From Camellia lanceoleosa (Eukaryota; Streptophyta; Magnoliopsida; Ericales; Theaceae): DNA of 64,000 nt. The notes beneath the pieces were generated by a model. It worked only from the letters and a program-made list of their open reading frames with translations. It was not told where the DNA came from and searched no databases. Below, piece by piece: positions 10,640 through 22,882 of the stretch. The stretch covers positions 59,227,530 through 59,291,529 of the forward strand of contig CM045763.1 in assembly GCA_025200525.1 (NCBI GenBank). The letters run 5' to 3'. The stretch's first letter is position 1; each line of letters starts with the position of its first letter. The position numbers were made by a program, and so were the translations under genes.

Positions 10640-12320
10640 GTGGTGCATCGGGTTTTTAATTATCATTTAAGGTATTTGATTATGATCTATTATAATATTT
10701 TTATATGACAATATTTAAGTATTTTATTATGAGAAAAAGTGCTTAAGGTGAGTTGCCTCAAATATAGGATTTATACTTATATCAATAAGATTATAAGAGT
10801 TATTTATATTGATACATAAAAAATTATAAATTCAAATCATAAACAGTATCCTCAAAGGGAATCAAGCACAAAATCTCTATAACATTAATAATTTCAGTTC
10901 TTAAATGGGTTTTGATTAATTATATGACGCATGATAATAACTGCAAAAATTTTATTCCGGCCAAATTATTTTTGCATATTTTTTCTAATAGAACTCATGA
11001 AAGTACATTATCAGTAATACTATAATTTCAAATTTTCATTTTTAATACTTCACACTATTTATCATTTGATATTTGTTAATTTATCTTCTAAAAACTTAAC
11101 AAAAAAATATTGAGTTTCACTATTTTAATCAATCAATATCAAATTGGACGCTACATGTGTATCTAAATCACTTCTTGAAAAATGATGTCTGACATAAAAT
11201 CAAAATAGAGTTAACTTTAATTAATATAATAATATTTTATACTATGATATGTATTACAAAAGAATAAAATTAATTTTAATTATTTATTTTCATAATCTTA
11301 GCCTTATCGTTCTATAAAAGTTTTATTTGAATATTTATATATATATAATAAATTTAATTAAATTATTTGTTTGCTTTGATGATTTTAGTTCTATTATACT
11401 ATAAAATTATAATTATCATATAATAATTTTATATGATATGTACTAAATTATAAGATAGTAAAATAAATACACATTTTGATATTAAAAATAATAGTTAAAT
11501 TAGGAAGGGAATTAGTAATATAAAACTAAAATTGATTCAAATTATTTATTTTTATTTTTACTTTTATATTTATATAGAAAATAAAAATATGTAGAAATAG
11601 AAGCATACAAAATTTATTTAAAAAATTAAATATAAATATATTGTGATTGAATTAAGAAAAAAAATACATAAATTAATTATGTAGAGTATTAATATTTTTT
11701 TTTAATATTCTTTTTAAATTATTCATACATATTATATATAGGTATATAAAATTTAAATTAAATATAAAATATTTTGTAATAAATTTCATGTTAAATAAAA
11801 AATTAAATATAAATTAATATTAAGACATCAATAAAATAGATTAAAAAAAATATAAGTAAAAATTAATTAAATTGGTGTGATACATATAATTAAACACATT
11901 TTATCTTATTTTATTTATTTATTTGTATATTGAGATAATTTTTTTTCAAATGTCATAATAATTAAATTAAAATTTCAACTATATAAAAGAAATCTAACAA
12001 TGACAAAACTAAATACATAATGAAAAATATATAAGAAATAAGGCTCTGTTTGGAACGCTTTTTCAAAGCTAATTCCACCCTTTTATTTGAGTTTCATATT
12101 TGTTTACAGTTTTTCAAAGTTAGGGCTGGTTTGGGGTAACCTGAATCAGCCAAAAAGCCAAAATGTTACTCCAAAATCTAAAAAGATATCACTATTCATC
12201 CAAAAAAATTAATTAAAAAATTAATTTTCTACCAAAAAAGTACACACCGAAGTCAACAATTTGCAGCTGCTGTGCTGCGGCAGTGACCAATGTTGAAATG
12301 ATTGGGTGTGATTTGCACAC
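10640..12320. other. Gene-free, strongly AT-rich intergenic DNA
   Basis: No open frame, RNA gene or clear repeat boundary is seen. Near 12125-12190 there is a fragment (GGCTGGTTTGGGG followed by CCAAAAAGCCAAAA) related to the GGCTTCGTTTGG inverted-repeat family found elsewhere in the window. Confidence 0.6.
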
Positions 12321-12656
12321 ACACCGCTGTTTGGCTTTTGGGGGCTATCACGGGTCCCGTTTTGATAGTCTGAACCGTTAAATGTGTAGAACTCGTCGAG
12401 TACTATATGTCTACAAAAAATCACATTGATCGGATATCGATAACTATATGATCAAATCAGTTATATATAACAAATGGATGGTGTTATAATTAATGATTGA
12501 AAAATAAATAAATCTGATTAGATAGCTATCGATATCCGATTAACTTGATTTTTTATAGGTACATAGTGTTCGGCGAGTTATACACATTGAACGGTTCAGA
12601 TTATTAAAATGGGACCCGTGATGACCCTCACAGGCCAAACAAAACCGTCCAGTGCT
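12321..12656. mobile_element. Foldback (MITE-like) element A
   Basis: Two arms of about 120-130 bp are imperfect reverse complements. The left arm contains CACGGGTCCCGTTTTGATAG ... AACCGTTAAATGTGTAGAAC ... GATCGGATATCGAT. The right arm contains the complement of these between 12520 and 12656. The loop is AT-rich. The same sequence occurs as half an element at 58574-58706, and related arms occur at 42782-43176. No clear target duplication was found. Confidence 0.75.
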
Positions 12657-12961
12657 TTGTTCAAAAATTAGCCAATAATTTCCAATTCCAATACACTCCT
12701 TCCGATTTGTACGGCTGGGGCCCACCTCTCACTAATCATCTCTTACACATATTTTTTATACAATTTTTTAATACATATTTTTTCATAAAAATCCAAAAAG
12801 TTAACCCAAATCTCCATATTTTTTTCTCAATTTTTTTAGGACACTCCAAACCCTCACATTCAATTTTGAAAATTCTATCTTAGGCGGGAAAATTTGGACT
12901 AACCAATTGCTCATTGGCTTGACCAACCCAGAGGTCAATTTAGGAATAATAAATTTTTTTA

Positions 12962-13262
12962 TTTATTTTTTATTTTTTACAATTGACACATATTAATTTT
13001 TATATATTCGAAAAAAATATTTTTTTGATTTTAAATAAGTTTTAATAGAATTTTGAGTTGTGTGTTTTGTTATGAATTGTAAGTTTTTATATCAAATATC
13101 ATATGTCACGTCAAAAATTTCTGACTCAATTCAAAACTCTTTTCAAAACTCTTTCACCAAACAAATTTTCTACACTCAAATCATAATTCTAAAACTCATA
13201 AACTCAAAATACAATTCATACTCTCAAATCATAGTTAGAAAACTTTACTAAACGCAACCTAA
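12962..13262 (-). repeat. Dispersed repeat H, copy 1
   Basis: The reverse complement of this stretch matches 37307-37510 over most of its length, including GGTTGCGTTTAGTAAAG at the end and a run of CAAA/CTCA-rich words. No coding capacity is credible: the short frame at 13060-13251 is repeat-derived. The copy at 37307 retains what look like both ends. Confidence 0.65.
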
Positions 13263-13504
13263 GTATTTCTCACATAGAGGTCATATAAAATTAGTTATTA
13301 TAATTAAGACTAAATTTGTGTAGAACTTTATATGTAAATGAAAAATGCATGCTAATATGACTTTTTTTAGAAAAAAAAAGTTTTTAAAATGTGCCACCTA
13401 ATTAAGAAGAAATATTACTTTTAATAATATATATATATATATATAATAGTGAAAAAATCTGCCCACTCAACATAATTCAAACATGATTGGTGCCCCGAAT
13501 ATAG

Positions 13505-13612
13505 GGGCACTAATGTCCCGAAATTGCCTAAAATGGAAAAAAAAGAAAAACAGTCAAGGCAAAAAAAAAAAAAAAAAAAACCAAAACTGAAAATTTCGGG
13601 ACTTTAGTGCTA
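13505..13612. repeat. Small inverted repeat
   Basis: GGCACTAATGTCCCGAAATT is followed about 65 bp later by AATTTCGGGACTTTAGTGCT, an imperfect reverse complement, separated by an A-run at 13561-13580. Probably a short MITE remnant. Confidence 0.55.
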
Positions 13613-13869
13613 AAGTTTTTAGTGCTAAAAAACATTTCTCAACATAATTATATTAAGCATTCCTAAATTATTGCTACGTCTTTATTTTTTAAAAATATTA
13701 AACTCCATCCTTTATGCACTATGTGGTTTAAAATAAGTAAAAGATTAAATAAATAAATAAATATTTTTACAAAAATGTCTTGGGTTGTATTATTAGCGGG
13801 TTTCATTTTTTAATTTATCGAATGTTCTCTTTAATTTTTAAACAATAATATATAGAACACAAGAAAAAA

Positions 13870-14183
13870 AAAATCATGACAAGACCGTTATAACGGCAGT
13901 TCAACCTTTTACACTGACGCAACGGTTCTGACTTCTGACGCCCCTAACGAGAAATTCTTCCCTCATATAATCATATGGGCTCCAGCTAAGCATATTCGTT
14001 CCAATCATGATTTGTCCCAACACCCTGAAAATCTGTGCCGTCCACGTACCCACTCCACTATCAAGCCACCAAATACTCTCCCATCCAACGGCCACGATCT
14101 CTCGCCTCACCTAATCCTCCTCCGGCTCACACGCACCCACTACAAACCATTCTTCCCAAAACACTCCGCATCATAACAACCTC
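13870..14183. other. GC-richer gene-like island without a supported gene
   Basis: This stretch stands out from its AT-rich surroundings. It contains the palindrome CCGTTATAACGG (13886-13897) and CCATCCAACGGCCACGATCT, words common in plant promoters and 5' UTRs. It ends where the inverted-repeat element at 14184 begins. A minus-strand frame of 69 codons (13901-14110) has no recognisable motif. It could be a promoter or leader separated from its gene. Confidence 0.35.
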
Positions 14184-14406
14184 GGTTTCGTTTGGCAAGT
14201 GAGTTAGCTTTTAATTTTTTGATTTTTTTTGATTATTTTAATCTGGGACTAAAAAATTTAATTTGAAAAAGATTTTTGATTTTTTTGTGAGATAAATAAT
14301 GTAATAATTATAGGTTAAATGTGATGTTTTGTATTAAAAAATCTATTTTATTTTTCAGGGCTAAAATAGCCAAAAAAGTTCCAAGTTAAGCTTCCCAAAC
14401 GAAGCC
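14184..14406. mobile_element. MITE of the GGCTTCGTTTGG family (E), copy 1
   Basis: Begins GGTTTCGTTTGGCAAG and ends CTTCCCAAACGAAGCC, its reverse complement with few mismatches. The interior has the family's CTTTTTGATT and TAAAATAGCC words. The family recurs at 48748-48996, and in fragments at 18430, 40228, 49962, 50509 and 56790. The flanking bases do not form a clean duplication here. Confidence 0.7.
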
Positions 14407-14442
14407 TCAACAATTATAAGCTTTGTTGAGATGAGCTAATTT

Positions 14443-16287
14443 AGGTTATGTTTGGGATATATTTTTTTTTTGGCTATTTGTAAAACAACATTGTTTGGTA
14501 GCTCGAAAGAGAGACGGCTCGAATGGCCCGAGTCAAAAACGACATTATTTTGAAAGTTTTTTTTCCCCCTTTTTCCTCTTTGAAGATGAAGAACACAAAA
14601 AGAAAGAGAGAGAGAGAGAGAAGAGGAAGCTAGGTGTTCATCTTCATCAACATCATCATCAACAAAAACATCTTCATGAACATCATCAAACACATCATCA
14701 TCATCAACAAAAACATTTCATCAACATCATCATCACAACATCTTCATCACCAACATTATTATTACTTGTCTTTCTATTATCAAACAGAACTAACAAGATT
14801 GAATCAAACAATCCAAGAATATCCAGTGACACCTATAATAAACAAACATAAAATTGAGAATACAAAAATCTAAAGTAAAAACTGAAAACCCACATTAAAA
14901 GCTGATGATCCAGCCATCTTTCTTCACCAACATCATCATCACAACATCTTCATCAACATCGTCATCATCATCGTCATCATCATCATCCATCGATTTTGTG
15001 AAATCCATATCCATCAATTTTGATGAAATCGATCGATTTCAAATCCTGAAAAAAGAAGAAGAAACCCAACATCATCATCAACAAAAACATCTTCATGAAC
15101 ATCATCAAACACCTCATCATCATCAACAAAAACATTTCATCAACATCATCATCACAACATCTTCATCACCAACATTATTATTACTTGTCTTTCTATTATC
15201 AAACAGCACTAACAAGATTGAATCAAACAATCCAAGAAGATCCAGTGACACCTATAATAAACAAACATAAAATTGAGAATACAAAAATCTAAAGTAAAAA
15301 CTGAAAACCCACATTAAAAGCTGATGATCCAGCTATCTTTCTTCACCAACATCATCATCATAACATCTTCATCAACATCGTCATCATCATCATCCATCGA
15401 TTTTGTGAAATCCATATCCATCAATTTTGATGAAATCGATCGATTTCAAATCCTGAAAAAAGAAGAAGAAACCCAACATCATCATCAACAAAAACATCTT
15501 CATAAACATCATCAAACACCTCATCATCATCAACAAAAACATTTCATCAACATCATCATCACAACATCTTCATCACCAACATTATTATTACTTGTCTTTC
15601 TATTATCAAACAGAACTAACAAGATTGAATCAAACAATCTAAGAAGATCCAGTGACACCTATAATAAACAAACATAAAATTGAGAATACAAAAATCTAAA
15701 GTAAAAACTGAAAACCCACATTAAAAGCTGATGATCCAGCCATCTTTCTTCACCAACATCATCATCACAACATCTTCATCAACATCGTCATCGTCGTCAT
15801 CATCATCAGCATTCATCGATTTTGTGAAATCCATATCCATTGATTTTGATGAAATCGATCGATTTCAAATCCTGAAAAAAGAAGAAGAAGAAGAAGAAAC
15901 CCAGTCTCTGGTCTCTCTTTCTTTCTTCTCTTCCTCTCTCTTTCTTTTCCTGTGTTTTTAGAGATCTAATAGAAAATAGAAAATAGAAAAAAAAAAAAAA
16001 AAAAAAAAACCACTACCCAAAACGACGTCATTGTGGGCAATCGGGCCATTCGAGCCAACAGTTTCTCGAGCTACGAATCATTTTTGTTTATAAAAAGATA
16101 AAATAGATCAAAAAGTCCATAAAAAAAAATATCACATTCAAATAATAATTATTTTATTTTTTCTCTCACGAAAGTTAAAAAAGTCAAAAAGTTCATCCTA
16201 AACGATATTTTTTAGTCCTAGGCTAAAATAATTAAAAAGTTAAAAAACCAAAAAAACCAATTCACATCCCAAACGAAAGCTTAACCT
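14443..16287. mobile_element. 1.85-kb inverted-repeat element carrying triplicated cargo
   Basis: The left end reads AGGTTATGTTTGGGAT and the right end ATCCCAAACGAAAGCTTAACCT. Both are flanked by AATTT (14438-14442 and 16288-16292), a possible target duplication. Further in, TAGCTCGAAAGAGAGACGGC plus TCGAATGGCCCGA on the left is mirrored by the complement of TAGCTCGAG...TCGAATGGCCCGA on the right (about 16030-16075), and GAAAGAGAGAGAG leaders also pair. The right arm resembles a full family-E arm. Between the arms lies a three-copy cargo. The arrangement resembles transposons that capture host gene pieces. No transposase is present. Confidence 0.6.
14648..15903. repeat. Three tandem copies of a 407-426-bp gene-like cargo
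   Basis: Copies start with CAACATCATCATCAAC at 14648, 15067 and 15474, and the third ends at about 15903. They are nearly identical; the main difference is a 12-bp loss in a CATCGT run. Read on the minus strand, each copy has a pyrimidine tract ending in CAG, then ATGGATATGGATTTCAC and an Asp-rich run, then a TTTATTATAG|GTGTCAC junction like a splice acceptor. The open frames reported on either strand here (His/Gln-, Ser- or Asp-rich) come from CAT/ATG trinucleotide runs and are not accepted as genes. Confidence 0.85.
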
Positions 16288-16972
16288 AATTTTAGTATAT
16301 TATTTTATTTGAGTAACAATCATTTTATTTAAGTTAAATCATTTTTTTCAAACTAAACTCATATTTAAAAAAAAAATTAAAAAAAAATTTAAAAATATAT
16401 TTATTTAGATCATTCCAAACACTTTCTAAATTTGTTTTGTTTGGATGTGATAATTATAAAAGAAAAACTAAAATAATTATGATTTAGATATGACATTTTG
16501 TTATTTAAAAGGTGTTTGCAATTATCTAAATAAATGCATTTTCTTACTTTTTATGAATAGATATGAAAAAAATAAAAAGATAATGTAACCTAAAAAATAA
16601 AAAAAATAAATACACTTTTATAGTGTACCCTAAATACCATCTTAGCCTTTTTTTTTTTTTTTGCTTATTTAAGTAAAAAAATAAAAATAAATAAATAAAT
16701 TGTTGCCAAACGGGAACATAAAGTCCCGTCTTTTTATCAAAACAATGGGCACTATCGTCAATTAAAATTCACCGGTTTGAATATGCTTGACGCCAGACAG
16801 AGTCCATGTATAATTGAGCTTTCTAGTGTATATATCTCTACGTACACATATTTGAGCTTTCTAGTGTATCTATCTATACATACACATATTTAATGGTGAA
16901 TCTAATTGCTTCATCACATACATGCATCATTTGAATTGAGCTCTCGAATCGATCGAAGAACAGAGATCGAAG
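16288..16972 (+). promoter_or_regulatory. Upstream region of the IST1-like gene
   Basis: AT-rich with a few homopolymer runs. A 38-bp unit beginning TTGAGCTTTCTAGTGTAT is duplicated in tandem at 16814-16851 and 16852-16889, about 85-160 bp before the ATG, with TATA-like words in each copy (TATATATC, ATCTATAC). The duplication could double a promoter element. No specific factor site is claimed. Confidence 0.4.
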
Positions 16973-17026
16973 ATGTTGGACGGGATTTTAGGGCGTGGAT
17001 TTAGCTCCAAATGGTTTGTTTGCGCG

Positions 17027-17076
<50 letters not shown>

Positions 17077-20000
17077 CATGTGTGTGTATTTGTGTGTAGT
17101 GATGGTTTTGTTGATTTGTGTTTTGGTGATTCAGTAAATCGTTGATTAAGCCGACGAGGACTCGAATCGATGTGTTACGGAGGAGGAAGGAGGCGACGCA
17201 GAGGTTTCTCAAGGGAAATCTCGCTCAACTGCTCGCTCAAGGCCTCGATATCGATGCCTATGGAAGAGTGAGCCATCAATTTTCTGATTTCTGTTCGATT
17301 ACAATTTATTTATTTTTGTGTCGATCTGTTTTTTTGGTTTAAATTTGAATTGTAGTGTTGATCCGTTCTTTGTTTGTTTGCCGAGAAAATTTTAGGGAAA
17401 GAAATGAAATTTAGAGTTTGAATCTTACGTATTCATTATTTGGGAATTATGAAGATTCTGAGACAATTTTCCTTAGCTGAGCCTTTCTTGTGTGTGTGTG
17501 TGTGTTTTTTTTTCTCCCCCTCAGACTTCGTTTGATTAGAAAGAATTTGATAGAAAATGAAGGGAAAGAAAAGAAATAGAAAAGAACAAGTATTTTCTTG
17601 GCGCATTTGATTAACATGAAAATTTTGCAAGAAAAAGACGGAAATTTTTGAAATTTTAGTAATAAATAACTCACTATATGGGCACATTCACATTTTCAAG
17701 TGTTTTCTTGTCTAATTTGCAAGAAATTAGAAAGTTTGTTATATGCTAATATGGATTGTAGAAGAAAATTAATTGACTTTTACTCTCCACCACTTTCATG
17801 CTAAACAAACTAAGAAAATTATATTTTTTTCTCTCTACTTCACTTTCTATCTTTTCATCCTAAAAAAATGGAGCCTTATGTTTTTCAATTTTACAACCAA
17901 ACGGTTGCTAAGGTCTAGATTAAATTTAAACTAGTTGTCCTGTAAGAAACTTTTTAAATTTGTTCTCTGAGCGCTTTTGAGGCTATATTTCTTTGAATTG
18001 GACGTAATTATCTTTGCATTATCCATCTATATGTTTATAGAGACTGTTACATTATGTGAAGTTATTTCAATCAACGCTTTGAGTATCAAGCTATGTAGTT
18101 ACTTTCCTTTCATTATAATTATAAAAAAAAAAAAAAAAAATTGCTTTAATTATTGTCTATAGAGTAAGATATGTACTTCTAAAATTCCAAAGGCACATCG
18201 GTCTTTAGAAATTTTTCTTTGATCTTCTGAGGGATGCTTGTCTCTTTTTTCTCAATATTTTGCAATCCTTCATTTTATTTTGATAGTCCATTGCGCTTGG
18301 TGCTTGAATTCATAGGAGGCATTGATGGTATTTGTTAGGCAGAAGGCATGCCTTGGAGGGTAGAAGCTTATATGTTCCTTTGTGACTTTAAAAATCACCT
18401 TGCTTTTGAGAATTATATGGTATTTCTTGGTGTTTGTTTGGCAACTTGGTTTTTTCAGTAGCATTTTGGCATTTTGGCTTTTTTATGAGTTGGAAAAAGG
18501 TTTTTTTTTTTTAGTTGAATTAGTTGTGCGGAAAAAAGTGATTGGTTGATATGTATGATGTGACATTTTGACTTTTTTTTTAAAGTTTTTTAACTTTTTT
18601 AGCCAAAAAGCCGTGTGCCATACGAGCTCTTAGTAGTTTCCTTTGATACAACTTAAGCAAAGAGCTTGATCACCTAGACGATTCAAGTACATCTTTGGTG
18701 CTTCTATGTCTTTAACTTTGATGTTTTTTATGTTGAGGATTGATGTTGATTTAGGAAGTAAAGTTTCAGCTTTGAAACCAAGCTGAAACTTTGAGCCCTC
18801 AGTAGTCTCCACATTCAACTCACTTTGAAATTCAAAGTGAGTTGAATGTGCAGACTTGCACTTACATGTCCACAGCTATAGAGAAGAATCACATGTTCTT
18901 TTTCTTCTACTAAATAATAAAGCAATTGGTGGATATCTCTTATACAATGTGTTCTTGTCTTAAAGCCAAACTCCTGTTTAATACCCTTTACTGCATATAA
19001 AAGCCATACACCGAGAATGGGAAAACTAGAGGTTGAGCCATTGAGGTGAATGCTTGATACATCTATTGTCCATCCCAGTGAACTTTTTAACTGATAACAT
19101 AATGATGATAGATGTGTTACAAGTGTTACTTTATGCCTTGGAAATTATGATAAGATGGATATCTAGTTCATATTATTGCAGCATTACATTTTCATGTGCC
19201 AGAATTCTCATCTTGGCATAGCTTACTCCTTACTCATGGCACTTAATTTGCATATTTACTAACCACGACTTTTCAGGAAGTTGTTAAACTGCACCTTCGT
19301 TTCATAGTATTGATTTCATTTTGTATTTATCTTGCTATGTGGACTTGTTATTTGGTATGAGTGGTCTATGATTCTATCTGCCTTGTCTATGATTTTATAT
19401 TTTACATCTATTCATTCATATTACTATTGAAATGCATGCCAAACATACATCAAGGAATTGTTCTCATCTATTCATTCATATTACTCTTGCTATGATTTTA
19501 CATACATGCATAGTATTACTCATGTCCGACTGCTGATTATGAAGATTGGAGCTTGTTTCTTAATTGCCAACCCTGTAATCATGCTGTACTGCCATCTTAT
19601 CTAACAACTTGAAACCTTTTTTGTGTTAATTGGTTCATTTATTTATTTATATTTGCCAAGCTTGGTTTATTTATTACTTGGATTAAAGCTTAAATTAAGC
19701 ACCTGAGATTCAATCTTTAGATTTTAAACCCTTTGAAACAATCCAGTTAATGATCAGCTCACTAGTCCTGATACAACGAGAAATTTTTTTGACTTACACT
19801 GTGTCCATCTTTGCTATTCATTTTAGACAGCTCTTAGTTTTTATCTATGGCATATTTGGTATTTACTCTTGAAACATGTTCTAATGAAAGTGTTCTTTTG
19901 TTCGAGGATGTCAAACAGACTGAAGAATTTCTTGCTGAACTGAACCTCTTGTCATGTTATGATTTTATCGAGCAGTCCTGTGAATACATATTGGAGCAGC

Positions 20001-22882
20001 TTTCTGTCATGCAAAAACAAAGGTATGGGCTGATAGTTGTGGTCTGATTATAAAATGTACTTTTTTGCTTTTACGTGATGTTATTCATTGGCAGTAAAAA
20101 TATTCTGTAATTTTAGTTTATATAGACCCTGTATGTCTATGTTTACTCTGTATGTATTTTGCCTGAAGTTCAACTATAAGTATTTTCCACCAGCAATAAT
20201 GGGAACAGAATAACTAGTACTTATATGCAATTTTATTTTTGGCATTATTTGGAGTATTCAGAAGAAATGTGGGTGGCATTATAGGGATACATATCAGCAT
20301 GTAACTAGATAGTAATATCTTGCACAAGAAACTATGCTTCTTAAGCTAGATGATTTTGTCTTCAAGGGTCATCATTGAGTGGAGTTGCAGACTTTGGATG
20401 TTAGATTGAAATCATTTGAGATTATATCAACATTCCTCCCTCCATTGTTTACTATCCAGGGAATGCCCCGAGGAATGCAGGGAGGCTTTGGGATCCCTGA
20501 TGTTTGCTGCAGCAAGGTATTCTGATTTGCCTGAATTACGCGACCTCAGGGATACATTTCAAGAGAGATATGGAGGTTCTTTGGAACATTTTGTTAATCG
20601 AGAGGTGGTTGTTCATAAATGCACTATAAATATAATCAGTATATTTGGTTTCAGTTTTCTGAAAATTGAGTTATTTGTTTTTCGTATTTTTTTGTTTTTG
20701 TGAATATTTTTTAAATTTTGAGCAATTTTTTTACTTTTTTAGATGCACCTTACTTGGATGTAACTAAATAGTAAAATATTTGTGAAAAAATATTTTTAAA
20801 AAATTAATAAATACACAAAAATACCAAAAAAAAAATGTATGGAATTTTCTTTTTTCTTTTTTTTTTTTTGTTGTATTTTTTGGTATTTAGTGTATTTTTT
20901 AAAGATTTTTTTCACAAATATTATACTTTTTAAGTGTATTTATGTTAGGTGTGTCTAAAAATTAAAAAAATTGCTTAAAATATTAAAAAAATTCATTGAA
21001 AACATTAAAATACGGAAAATAAAAAAGTAGAATTTTCTGAAAACTATTTTCTAAAAACCAGAACCAAACAAACTAAATTAATAGTTTTGTTTCTACATCT
21101 AACCACCTTAATGCTTTTGTCAGTTTGTTGAGAAATTGGCTTTGAGGCCTCCATCAATGGAGAAGAAACTCCAGTTGTTGCAAGACATAGCATTAGAGTT
21201 TTCAATAAAGTGGGACTCCAGGGGGTTTAAACGGAGGATGGAGAATCCCTCCGCAGTTGCACAGGTATGCTTCTTTTTCTTTTTTCAATTCAGGACTGAT
21301 GAAATAGAAGGTAACAGTTTTTTCTTTTCTTTTCTTTTTTCTTTTTTTAATGTGAGATCATTCTTTTATCATCAATAGGATTGTATCTGTATTTCTTTCG
21401 TCAACTAATTTAAATGGAAATATTTTCAGATGGTTCTTTTTTAAGACCTTATTCAAGCCTAAATTCTTCTGCATCTTCTCTGATATTTTGCAGGACCAAC
21501 CTAAGAAAAACAGGCCTATCCATGACCATGATGATAAATACAAATTACCTAATGGCAAGGAGACTGTCACAAAGATAGATAAACGGAATCATTCATCAAA
21601 AGATAGGATTGAGCTTACTGATGACCAGCAAAGAGTTCACAATGGTGGGCAGGACAATGTGTTGAAAAGAGATGAGTTGTATAGTCTGTTCTTCACAAGA
21701 GAGGAATTAACTGGTAATAGTCACAAGCCACTTGTGGGTACGAAACAAACTATCCCAAAAAGAGACAACTACGACATCCCCTTCCAAGGAAGACAGGAAT
21801 TCACTGGTGACAGGCATGAATCAGTGAATGGGAAGGACGATAAAGCCCTAAAAACAGTTAAACCTAGCCTTTCATCTCATGGAAGAAGGCCAGAATTTGT
21901 CGATGGTGGATATGAAGTGCATAATGATAGGATGAATAGTGTACCTAAAAGAGATGGAAAACCAGAAGTTGCTGCTAGAGTTGATGCAGTCCCAAGAAGG
22001 CGTGAAGGTAAAGATGTCTCATCAGCTGGTTATAGTGATAATGGTCAACCAAACACTCCAAATTCAACAAGCAAAGTTCAGGAGGAAGAAACAGATAGGT
22101 TGAAGCCCTACTCAAGTAATACTCCCCGTCCACCATACATTAAATCGAAAGATAAACTCATTCCTCCACCTTATGTCAAATCAAAAGATAGCAAGCACAG
22201 AGCGAATGAAAAATCTAAGCATGTCAGTTCTGACTACGAGGGAACCTCCACAGACCCTTCAATTCATAGGAGAGACAATGCAGAGCGTAGGTCGGAGACA
22301 ATCCACAGAGAATCAGATCATCCAAACTATGATGACCACGTTGTTAGACATGCGCGAGCGAGTAGTCATGATCATGAGAAAGATGTACCTTATCGGGATG
22401 GTATACCTCTGCCAAAACCAAGATCAGTTCGGAGGAAACACTCAAAATCGTCCAGTCGTGATGATCTTGGTAATTATGAAGATGCTGGCGTTGAAAAGAG
22501 AAGTTCTAGTAGCAGGAGAAGGGAGAATTCAAGAAGGGGCTTGCAAATTGATGACGAGCTTTATCAGCAGATGGATGAAGAGGAAAGGATGATAGATAAA
22601 CTACTGAGACATTACAGTAAGAAACCGTCGTCGTATGATCCAGAAAAGGTACGGAGAAAGTCTAAAGCTCATGCTTCACATCAGATAAGTGCCGATGATG
22701 GGCCTGATGTGCCCACCAGATCTGTTTCTCTCCCTCGTGAGCAAACTGGTCCAACCGAGGCAGTAAAAGTTTATACTCGTGCCAATTCTTTTCAGCCAGA
22801 TAAGCCGGCCCAGCATGTGCATCCCAAGTTACCAGACTATGACGATTTGGCTGCCCGGATTGCAGCCCTCAGGGGGCTGTGA
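16973..22882 (+). CDS. IST1-like protein (ESCRT-III regulator)
   Basis: IST1 family proteins bind ESCRT-III and tune the VPS4/SKD1 ATPase and LIP5 during multivesicular-body sorting. Six exons join in frame with GT..AG introns: 16973-17013, 17135-17267, 19919-20022, 20460-20604, 21124-21264, 21494-22882; 650 aa. Residues 1-188 form the IST1 helical domain (MLDGILGRGFSSKCKSLIKP; CPEECREALGSLMFAAARYS; RYGGSLEHFVNRE). The tail (residues 189-650) is charged and probably disordered, with DKLLRHYSKKPSSYDPEK and the conserved end HVHPKLPDYDDLAARIAALR. LAARIAALR resembles a MIM1 motif for MIT domains. Intron 2 is 2.65 kb and holds repeats. The start is the first ATG, in the usual MLD context. Exon joins were made by eye; the family call is strong. 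Which paralogue it is remains open. Confidence 0.93.
17030..17076. repeat. (CT)n(TA)n microsatellite in IST1-like intron 1
   Basis: About 16 CT units are followed by about eight TA units, 17 bp past the first donor site. Likely polymorphic. Confidence 0.9.
18430..18625. repeat. Family-E inverted-repeat remnant in IST1-like intron 2
   Basis: TTGTTTGGCAACTTGG on the left and AGCCAAAAAGCCGTGTGCCA on the right enclose TTTTGGCTTTTTT and GTGACATTTTGAC words typical of the GGCTTCGTTTGG family. Ends are degraded. Confidence 0.45.
18810..18850. repeat. Perfect 20+1+20 hairpin in IST1-like intron 2
   Basis: CACATTCAACTCACTTTGAA (18810-18829), one A, then its exact reverse complement (18831-18850). 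A second small stem, AGTTTCAGCTT/AAGCTGAAACT, lies about 20-50 bp upstream. The minus-strand frame 18630-18818 runs into the hairpin and looks non-genic. Confidence 0.85.

Noticed and set aside
14495..15961. Series of 65-121-codon plus-strand open frames rich in His, Gln, Ser and Ile
   Set aside because: They overlap in two frames, repeat with the 407-426-bp unit and arise from CAT/ATC trinucleotide runs, so they are not independent genes.
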